Assembly: GCA_958435545.1 (NCBI GenBank)
Contig: CAUBGU010000013.1
Location: 1-30,229 of the forward strand
Direction: 5' to 3'
DNA: 30,229 nucleotides
From: an uncultured Collinsella sp.
GTDB lineage: Bacteria > Actinomycetota > Coriobacteriia > Coriobacteriales > Coriobacteriaceae
Shown here: positions 24,601-30,229 of the stretch, in pieces
Numbering within the stretch: the stretch's first letter is position 1
How the letters are laid out: each line of letters opens with the position of its first letter
Program-made: the position numbers and the translations under genes
Notes under the pieces: generated by a model
What the model saw: the letters and a program-made list of their open reading frames with translations, nothing else
What the model was told of the DNA's origin: nothing
The model's database searches: none

Positions 24601-24641
24601 GCAGTGCGGCTATCATGGTACTTTACCGATATCCGCACTGC
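24601..24641 (+). promoter_or_regulatory. Nested hairpin in the leader of the kinase gene
   Basis: GCAGTGCGG (24601-24609) pairs perfectly with CCGCACTGC (24633-24641). Inside, TATC pairs with GATA and GGTA with TACC around CTT, so nearly the whole 41 nt can fold. A TATCAT within it (24611-24616) resembles a -10 box. It ends 42 nt before the kinase ATG. Confidence 0.45.
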
Positions 24642-24683
24642 TCACGTATACGCGCGGCAACCCATGCCAGACAAAGGAACGCC

Positions 24684-26768
24684 ATGGATACTACCGATAG
24701 CGCCTATGGCGACAAACTCATCCGTCTTGACACGTTCGACACCGCCGTGGCGGTCGACCCCAGCGCCGAGGACGACGCCAAGCGTCGGTTTATGACGCTT
24801 ATTCTCCAGACGGCCCACCGCAACAACGGCAACATCGGACACGTGCTGCGCGCGACCAACACGAGCGGCGAGGTCTTTGCCGTCAAGCTACTCAAGGACA
24901 ACGCCATCCTTTCCGGCCAAGCCCCCGACCGCTCCGCCGAGCAATCGGCAGCGCACCTGGCCAGCACCGCCGCGCTGTTCGAGGAGTACCGTCATCTGTG
25001 TACCGTCTCGCACCTGCGCGGATTTCCGCGCGTCTATGGCTACGGATCGTGCGAGGATGACCCTCTCATCCTCATGGAGTGGGTCGAGGGCACCTCGCTC
25101 AAGCAGGCGCTGCCCCTGCTTCCGCACGACGCCTCGGGCGGGCTGACCACCCAGATGGTCGCCGCCGTCGGAAACGCCGTGCTTCGTGCGCTCTTGATGA
25201 CCCAAGGCCTCGTGAATCCGGTCATCCATCGCGACCTGTCGCCTGCCAATATCATGTTCCGCACCACTAGCCGAACGCTCGAGCAGCAGATTGCTGATTG
25301 TTCCTTTGACCCCTGCCTCATCGACATGGGCTCCGCGACCATGGCTCTCGGCGACGACACGATCACCCGGCGCGCCGACATCTGGCGTTTTGCCACGCCC
25401 GCATACGCCGCGCCCGAGATGCTCACGCAGGATATCGAAGGCATCGCGGCCCTTCGCCGTTCGCCGGCAATCGACGTCTATGCGCTTTCGAGCATTCTGT
25501 ACCAGCTCTACAGCGGTCGCAAACCGTTTGACTTTGAGTCGACGGACGCCGCTGCAACCGGCTCGTTCTATCTCGTAAAGACCAAGACCAAGCCGGCACC
25601 GCTCGAGCCGCGCTGCGAGGGCGATGAGGCGCTCGTCCAGATCATCATGAAGGGTCTCTCAGTCGAGCAGTGCGATCGTCCCACCGAGCAGCAGATGCTC
25701 GAGGTGCTCTCGGCATACCTCACCGACGCCGAATCCGAAGGCCGCGAAGGTGCAGGAGACGAGGCCGCAATTGATATCGATTCTGGCACGCACCTTAAGG
25801 TCGACGTCGCCGGCGAGCGCGCACGAGAGATCCTGAATCAGGCCCGCCACGATGGCATGACCCGCCGCCGCTTTATTATCGGCGGCGCTATCGCAGCCGT
25901 TGCGGGGCTCAGCGTTATCGGGGCGGCAACCCATGGCTTTGGCATCCCCGACTACCTTGACGGCATCCGCGGTTCACTTGACGACTACACCTGGGATCAG
26001 CTGCAGGAGATTTCGCTCAAGATTAAGGCCGCCGAGACCCGTAGCGAGGCACGCGAGATTGCCAAGCGCTATCACCTGCTCGATGACAACGGGCATATCC
26101 CCTATCCATGCACCAAGCGCGTCACGCTCACCAACGGGCTGCAGGTTGGCGCGCAGCTTGTGGGTATCCGCCACGACGAGCTTCTAGACGGTACGGGCAA
26201 GGCCGGGCTGACGTTTATGTTCGACGCGGGTATTGCCGAGCGCAACGCTGCAGCTGAACCGCCGAGCGCCGGCTGGGCAGATTGCGAGCTGCGGGAATGG
26301 CTCAACGGCGACGGCCTTAAGCTGCTACCCAACGAGTTGCGCGCGCTCATTAAAGGGGTCAAGAAGGTCTCGAACAATGTGGGCGCCGCCAACAGTGCAT
26401 CGTGTCTGAGCGAGTTGCCCGCAACCCTTTGGCTGCCCGCCATGGTCGAGCTGTGCGATACGCAACCGCCCGATTCGTTTGCCAAGGACTATCACTACCT
26501 GGCAGACATCTACAACGGCGAGGGCAAGGAGTATCAGCTCTTCCGCGAGCTCAAGGTGAGCCCGTATTCCACGAACGAGACGATGGTCCGCCAGTGGAAG
26601 GGCAAGGACACCTGCTGGTGGGAGCGCACGGTGAGCCCCGACTCATCGGAGACCGAAGGCACGCTCTATTTGAATCGCGTTGGACACGACGGCGACGTCT
26701 TTACGTACGCAACGCCTGCGGACAAGCCAAACAAGCTAACCTGTGTGATCCCCGGGTTCTGTATCTAG
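24684..26768 (+). CDS. Membrane-anchored Ser/Thr protein kinase with C-terminal DUF6273-like domain
   Basis: This is a 694-residue protein. The kinase domain (~35-345) has K68 (VFAVKLL), the catalytic loop HRDLSPAN (H182-N189), DMG in place of DFG (D214) and an APE motif (243-245); the Gly-rich loop is degenerate. A single membrane segment lies at ~398-416, directly preceded by RRRF. The rest (~470-694) resembles DUF6273: WADCELREWLNG, then LWLPAMVEL and a W-rich stretch with CWWERTV. Topology would put the kinase inside and this domain outside, as in sensor kinases. The ATG at 24684 has AAAGGA upstream. It probably phosphorylates the FHA protein encoded just before it, which is inference from adjacency and the ETT motif. 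Confidence 0.88.
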   Translation: MDTTDSAYGDKLIRLDTFDTAVAVDPSAEDDAKRRFMTLILQTAHRNNGNIGHVLRATNTSGEVFAVKLLKDNAILSGQAPDRSAEQSAAHLASTAALFEEYRHLCTVSHLRGFPRVYGYGSCEDDPLILMEWVEGTSLKQALPLLPHDASGGLTTQMVAAVGNAVLRALLMTQGLVNPVIHRDLSPANIMFRTTSRTLEQQIADCSFDPCLIDMGSATMALGDDTITRRADIWRFATPAYAAPEMLTQDIEGIAALRRSPAIDVYALSSILYQLYSGRKPFDFESTDAAATGSFYLVKTKTKPAPLEPRCEGDEALVQIIMKGLSVEQCDRPTEQQMLEVLSAYLTDAESEGREGAGDEAAIDIDSGTHLKVDVAGERAREILNQARHDGMTRRRFIIGGAIAAVAGLSVIGAATHGFGIPDYLDGIRGSLDDYTWDQLQEISLKIKAAETRSEAREIAKRYHLLDDNGHIPYPCTKRVTLTNGLQVGAQLVGIRHDELLDGTGKAGLTFMFDAGIAERNAAAEPPSAGWADCELREWLNGDGLKLLPNELRALIKGVKKVSNNVGAANSASCLSELPATLWLPAMVELCDTQPPDSFAKDYHYLADIYNGEGKEYQLFRELKVSPYSTNETMVRQWKGKDTCWWERTVSPDSSETEGTLYLNRVGHDGDVFTYATPADKPNKLTCVIPGFCI

Positions 26769-26808
26769 GCGGCGGGCGTCTTGCCATGACGGGACCCCTC
26801 CCCGTCAA

Positions 26809-26868
26809 TTGTCTTGATCTGTAACAGTTAGAGGTCATTTTCCCTGCTAGATGTTACAGATTGAGATG
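26809..26868. repeat. Dispersed hairpin repeat, family 2, copy 3
   Basis: GTCTTGATCTGTAACA (26811-26826) pairs with TGTTACAGATTGAGAT (26852-26867) with a few mismatches, around a 25-nt centre. It starts 41 nt after the kinase stop, so the FHA/kinase pair has family-2 copies on both sides. A short half-copy, CATCTGTAACGAAATCTC, follows at about 26906. Confidence 0.75.
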
Positions 26869-26870
26869 AT

Positions 26871-26897
26871 TGGTTGGGACGGTCCATCGGCCAACCA
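26871..26897. repeat. Small inverted repeat
   Basis: TGGTTGG (26871-26877) pairs with CCAACCA (26891-26897) around 13 nt. It lies between the family-2 repeat and the copA promoter, and could be a weak terminator for the kinase gene. Confidence 0.4.
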
Positions 26898-26940
26898 TCC
26901 ATCCTCATCTGTAACGAAATCTCATATATTATTTCTGTAC

Positions 26941-26971
26941 TGGACACCCCCAGGGGGTATGGGTGTATAGT
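26941..26971 (+). promoter_or_regulatory. copA promoter with CsoR-type operator
   Basis: TGGACA (26941-26946) and TATAGT (26966-26971) are separated by 19 nt. The spacer begins with a palindrome, ACCCCCAGGGGGT (26946-26958). Runs of C and G around a central base are characteristic of operators of CsoR repressors, and csoR is the last gene of this cluster. Repression released by Cu(I) is therefore likely. Confidence 0.72.
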
Positions 26972-27018
26972 ATCGGCAGGTTAACAATTCCAACACCGAA
27001 CTACAGAAAGGAGAAGCC

Positions 27019-29358
27019 ATGGCTCAAGATAAGTTCGACGTGGGCGGCATGACGTGCGCCGCTTGCCAGGCGCACGTGGACCGCGCCGTCAGCAAGCTCG
27101 ACGGCGTCCAAAGCGTCGCGGTCAACCTGCTCGCCGGCTCTATGCTGGTGGACTACGACCCTGCGCAGGTCTCCCCCGACGACATCTGCACCGCTGTCGA
27201 CCGCGCGGGCTACTCGGCCTCGCCCATCAGCACGGGCACCGACGCTGTCCAAAGCGGAAGTGCGCAAGCCAGGTCCGGCGCCGCCCATATGGAGTCGCCG
27301 ACCAAAAAGTTGGAGGCCGCCGCCTCTGCCATGCGCACCCGCCTCATCGTCTCGATCGTATTCCTCATCCCACTGTTCTACATAGGCATGGGGCACATGC
27401 TCGGCTGGCCGCTGCCCGGCATCTTCACCGACCACACCCACAGCATGACGCTCGCGCTCACCGAGCTCGTCCTGCTCGTCCCCATCGTCTACGTCAACGA
27501 CGCGTACTTTATCAACGGGTTTAAATCGCTCGCGCACGGCGCGCCCACCATGGACGCCCTCATCGCCGTCGGCGCCACCGCCTCCATCGCCTGGTCGCTC
27601 TACGCCATGTTCATCATGGCCGACCAATTAGCCGCGGGTCAGGTCCACGAGGCCATGATGACGAGCATGGACAATCTGTATTTTGAGAGCGCAGGCACGA
27701 TCCTGTCGCTCGTTACCGTGGGCAAATACCTCGAGACGCGCAGCAAGTCCAAAACCGGCGGCGCCATCGAGGCGCTCATCGACCTGGCGCCCAAGACCGC
27801 GACCGTCGTTGCCGACGACGGCAGCGAGACCACCGTCGACGTCGACAGCATCCTTCCCGGCCAGGTGCTGCGCGTGCGCCCCGGCGAGTCCATCCCCGTC
27901 GACGGCGTGGTGCTCGAGGGCGCCTCCGCCGTGGACGAGAGCGCGCTCACCGGCGAGTCCATCCCCGTGGAGAAAACCGTCGGCGATACCGTCAACGCTG
28001 CCACGGTCAATCGCACCGGTTCGTTTACCTTCCGTGCCACGCGTGTGGGCGCCGAGACATCGCTCGCCAAGATTATCCAACTCGTCGAGGACGCCAACGC
28101 AACCAAGGCGCCCATCGCCCGCATGGCCGACAAGGTCGCCGGTGTGTTCGTGCCCGTGGTGTTCGTGATCTCGGCCGTGACCTTTGCGGTGTGGATGGCG
28201 CTGACCGGCAGCATAAACGAGGCACTCACCTCCGGCGTGGCGGTGTTGGTGATCAGCTGTCCGTGCGCACTCGGCCTAGCCACGCCCGTCGCCATTATGG
28301 TAGGTACCGGCAAGGGCGCCGAGATGGGCATTCTGTTTAAGAGCGCCGAGGCGCTGGAGAACCTGCGCAGCGTGGGCACCGTGGTGCTCGATAAGACGGG
28401 CACGGTCACCCGCGGCAAGCCCGCCGTGACCGATATCGTAGTAGCGACGCGCGCCGACGGCTCGCCCGCCATGAGCGAAAAGGCGCTGCTCAAGCTGGCC
28501 GCCGCGTTGGAGCGCCCAAGCGAGCACCCGCTGGCCGAGGCGATTATGGCCGAGTGCGAGGCGCGCGGAATTGTCGCGCGCATGGTCGAGGACTTTGCCG
28601 CCGTGCCCGGTCGTGGCGTTACGGCGCGCGAGGGACAAAATGTCATCGCAGCCGGCAACGTACGCCTGATGGACGAGCTGGGCGCGAAGGTTCCCGCCGG
28701 CCTTGCCGAACAGTTCGCCGCCGAGGGCAAAACACCGCTGTTCTTTGCCAAGAACAGCGAGCTTGTCGGTACCATCGCCGTGGCCGACGAGGTCAAAGAG
28801 ACGAGCGCCGAGGCCATCGCCGCGCTCCACAAGCTCGACGTCGACGTGCGCATGCTCACCGGCGACAACCGTGTGACGGCCGAAGCAATCGCCCGCCGCG
28901 TGGGACTGAGCAGCAAGCAGGTCATCGCCGACGTCCTCCCTGCCGACAAGGAGTGCCACGTCCGCGAGCTGCAGGATGCGGGCGGCAAGGTCGCCATGGT
29001 GGGCGACGGCATCAACGACTCCCCCGCCCTGGCGCGCGCCGACGTGGGCCTTGCGATCGGCACCGGCGCCGACATCGCCAAGGAGGGGGCGGATGTCGTG
29101 CTCATGCGCAGCGACCTCATGGACGTCGCCCGCGCCATCGAGCTTTCGCGCGCCACGATTCGCAACATCAAGCAGGACCTGTTCTGGGCGCTGTTCTACA
29201 ACGGCATCGGCATTCCGCTCGCCGCGGGCGTGTTCTTCCCCCTCACCGGTTGGCAACTCTCGCCGATGTTTGGCGCCGCGGCCATGAGCCTGTCGAGTGT
29301 CTGCGTCGTAAGCAATGCGCTGCGCCTAAAATCCTTTAAGCCTAAAGTGGCAAAATAG
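27019..29358 (+). CDS. copA: Copper-exporting P1B-type ATPase CopA
   Basis: This 779-residue inner-membrane ATPase exports Cu(I). It has one N-terminal HMA metal-binding domain with GMTCAAC (C13, C16), TGES (311-314) of the actuator domain, the transmembrane CPC (C414, C416), the phosphorylated D458 in DKTGT, HP (503-504) of the P1B nucleotide domain and [10 protein letters not shown]. The last helices contain [11 protein letters not shown] and [15 protein letters not shown], including the Asn/Tyr and Met/Ser residues that specify Cu(I) rather than Zn or Cd. AAAGGAG lies 6-7 nt before the ATG. It is first in the copA-copZ-csoR cluster. Confidence 0.95.
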   Translation: MAQDKFDVGGMTCAACQAHVDRAVSKLDGVQSVAVNLLAGSMLVDYDPAQVSPDDICTAVDRAGYSASPISTGTDAVQSGSAQARSGAAHMESPTKKLEAAASAMRTRLIVSIVFLIPLFYIGMGHMLGWPLPGIFTDHTHSMTLALTELVLLVPIVYVNDAYFINGFKSLAHGAPTMDALIAVGATASIAWSLYAMFIMADQLAAGQVHEAMMTSMDNLYFESAGTILSLVTVGKYLETRSKSKTGGAIEALIDLAPKTATVVADDGSETTVDVDSILPGQVLRVRPGESIPVDGVVLEGASAVDESALTGESIPVEKTVGDTVNAATVNRTGSFTFRATRVGAETSLAKIIQLVEDANATKAPIARMADKVAGVFVPVVFVISAVTFAVWMALTGSINEALTSGVAVLVISCPCALGLATPVAIMVGTGKGAEMGILFKSAEALENLRSVGTVVLDKTGTVTRGKPAVTDIVVATRADGSPAMSEKALLKLAAALERPSEHPLAEAIMAECEARGIVARMVEDFAAVPGRGVTAREGQNVIAAGNVRLMDELGAKVPAGLAEQFAAEGKTPLFFAKNSELVGTIAVADEVKETSAEAIAALHKLDVDVRMLTGDNRVTAEAIARRVGLSSKQVIADVLPADKECHVRELQDAGGKVAMVGDGINDSPALARADVGLAIGTGADIAKEGADVVLMRSDLMDVARAIELSRATIRNIKQDLFWALFYNGIGIPLAAGVFFPLTGWQLSPMFGAAAMSLSSVCVVSNALRLKSFKPKVAK

Positions 29359-29396
29359 GCTCACCATTAAGTCCATTTATAACGGGTTTTCCAGGT

Positions 29397-29476
29397 GCCC
29401 GAGATTGACCTGAAAGAGGAGCGACGCGTACTTTGGTACGCGAGCGACGACTTGAAGGTCAAGATCGGGTGCCCGG
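29397..29476 (+). other. Long nested hairpin between copA and copZ
   Basis: CCCGA (29398-29402) pairs with TCGGG (29465-29469), TTGACCT (29405-29411) with AGGTCAA (29456-29462), and CGCGTAC (29425-29431) with GTACGCG (29436-29442) around TTTG. The first two stems are joined by GA facing GA, which could form tandem sheared G-A pairs. The structure lies in the copZ leader, 30 nt before its ribosome site. It could be an mRNA stabiliser or processing site that lets copZ be made in excess of copA, or another dispersed element. Confidence 0.55.
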
Positions 29477-29505
29477 GAAAGCCGACACAACAGAGAGGAA
29501 TACCC

Positions 29506-29727
29506 ATGCGTTACACGATCAAGACTTCCGGCCTTATGTGCGGCCACTGCGATGCCACCGTCGAGACGGCGCTGCTCAACGTGGCCGGCGTGACCGACGC
29601 CGACGCCGATCACGAGACCCAGACCGTCCAGGTTGAGTGCGCCGACACCGTAACCGCCGAGCAACTCGCCGCCGCCGTCGAGGGCGCCGGCGAGAAATTC
29701 CATGCCCTGTCCGTAACCGCCGCGTAG
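29506..29727 (+). CDS. copZ: Copper chaperone, HMA domain (CopZ type)
   Basis: This 73-residue single HMA domain has GLMCGHCDATVE (C12, C15), the Cu(I)-binding MxCxxC loop, and the complete ferredoxin-like fold. CopZ carries Cu(I) in the cytoplasm to CopA or to the CsoR repressor. The ATG at 29506 has AGAGGA about 8 nt upstream. A longer open frame starting with GTG near 29395 reads through the hairpin and is not family-like. It lies between copA and csoR, fitting a copper operon. Confidence 0.92.
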   Translation: MRYTIKTSGLMCGHCDATVETALLNVAGVTDADADHETQTVQVECADTVTAEQLAAAVEGAGEKFHALSVTAA

Positions 29728-29753
29728 CAGGCGCTGCCTACTCAATCCTCAGA

Positions 29754-29820
29754 AGTTGCGGTGAAATACGGACTGTTGGGCCGCCCTAGGCCTTTGAACA
29801 GTCCGTATTTCACCGCAACT
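29754..29820. repeat. Dispersed perfect hairpin repeat, family 1, copy 3
   Basis: The arms 29754-29777 and 29797-29820 are perfectly complementary over 24 bp. The outer part is AGTTGCGGTGAAATACGGAC, and the 19-nt loop is GC-rich. It sits in the 135-nt gap between copZ and csoR, so it is inside an otherwise functional operon and would be transcribed. Confidence 0.88.
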
Positions 29821-29862
29821 GACGGGGGCATCCGGAAGATCGACCAGAAACGAGGACCCGCC

Positions 29863-30135
29863 ATGATGGCAGACCACAAATCGGTGACCCGCATGCTCAA
29901 GACGGCACGCGGCCAGATCGACGGCATCTTGCGGATGGTCGATGAGGACCGCTACTGCGTCGATATTTCCACGCAGCTCATGGCAACGCAGGCGCTCATT
30001 GCGCGCATCAACGCCGACGTGCTCAAGGCGCATATCGAGGGCTGCGTGACTTCGGCAATCGAATCGGGCGACGAAGATCTCAAAGCCGCCAAGCTCGCCG
30101 AGATCGAACGCGTCGTCGACAAGCTCTCCAAGTAA
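29863..30135 (+). CDS. csoR: Copper-sensing repressor CsoR
   Basis: This 90-residue all-helical protein of the CsoR/RcnR family has the Cu(I) ligand set C32, H57 and C61, with the same spacing (25 and 4) as Cys36-His61-Cys65 in Mycobacterium CsoR. RMLKTARGQIDGILRMVDEDRYC is the family's conserved DNA-facing segment. The ATG at 29863 has GAGGA 6 nt upstream. A longer frame starting at 29761 runs through the repeat and is rejected. It likely represses copA from the C5-A-G5 palindrome. Confidence 0.93.
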   Translation: MMADHKSVTRMLKTARGQIDGILRMVDEDRYCVDISTQLMATQALIARINADVLKAHIEGCVTSAIESGDEDLKAAKLAEIERVVDKLSK

Positions 30136-30143
30136 TTGGGGCA

Positions 30144-30193
30144 TTGGGGACAGGTATGTTTGCACCACATTGGTGCAGATTAACCTGTCCCCC
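30144..30193. repeat. Hairpin with GGGGACAGGT ends (family 3)
   Basis: GGGGACAGGT (30146-30155) pairs with ACCTGTCCCC (30183-30192), and TGCACCA (30161-30167) with TGGTGCA (30171-30177) around CAT; unpaired 5-nt loops lie between. It starts about 9 nt after the csoR stop and could end that transcript. GGGGACAG...CTGTCCCC ends resemble REP sequences associated with RAYT transposases; this is inference. Confidence 0.75.
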
Positions 30194-30229
30194 TTGCTCT
30201 AAATCGGGTATAAAGGCGTGCAGCATATC

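Noticed and set aside
27639..29171. 510-codon minus-strand frame opposite copA
   Set aside because: Ser/Thr/Ala-rich shadow of the ATPase; all P-type ATPase motifs are on the plus strand.
29761..29862. N-terminal extension of csoR
   Set aside because: The extra 34 codons are translated from the family-1 hairpin; GAGGA and the family start both point to 29863.

Overview
The window is GC-rich, densely coding bacterial chromosome with actinobacterial-looking proteins. The gene content fits the Coriobacteriia, and a human-gut Collinsella-like genome is my best guess. That placement is inference: there is no rRNA here. There is no phage, plasmid or CRISPR. What stands out is the number of dispersed hairpin repeats between otherwise ordinary genes.

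Left part (1-8840). The 5' end of dnaE runs off the left edge. It is followed on the minus strand by the double-strand-break repair pair addB-addA, a TrpR-like YerC/YecD regulator with a clear terminator, and on the plus strand a small YvlD/holin-4-type membrane protein. From 8409 to 11311 lies a sulfur group: an Rrf2/IscR-type regulator with a cysteine cluster, divergent to cysK, followed by mnmA.

Middle part (11450-20700). An M42 aminopeptidase and a FucO-type lactaldehyde reductase are on the minus strand. An AT-richer plus-strand gene of LURP-one-like type follows, then a YoaK (DUF1275) membrane protein, a YgiQ-type radical SAM protein, a CPBP intramembrane protease, an orphan RelB/DinJ antitoxin and a short ABC-ATPase remnant. 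Two copies of an unexplained element of about 312 bp, with strictly conserved internal spacing, sit at 12627-12940 and 20052-20363.

Right part (20700-30229). A DEAD-box RNA helicase with a very long RGG/arginine-rich tail is on the minus strand. Next is a two-gene signalling module on the plus strand: an FHA protein carrying a GarA/OdhI-like ETT motif, and a membrane-anchored Ser/Thr kinase with an outward DUF6273-like domain. This module is bracketed by hairpin repeats of one family. The window ends with a copper-resistance set copA-copZ-csoR whose promoter holds a C5-A-G5 CsoR-type operator.

The candidates most worth following are the FHA/kinase module, the paired-motif 312-bp element, and the families of long perfect hairpins.
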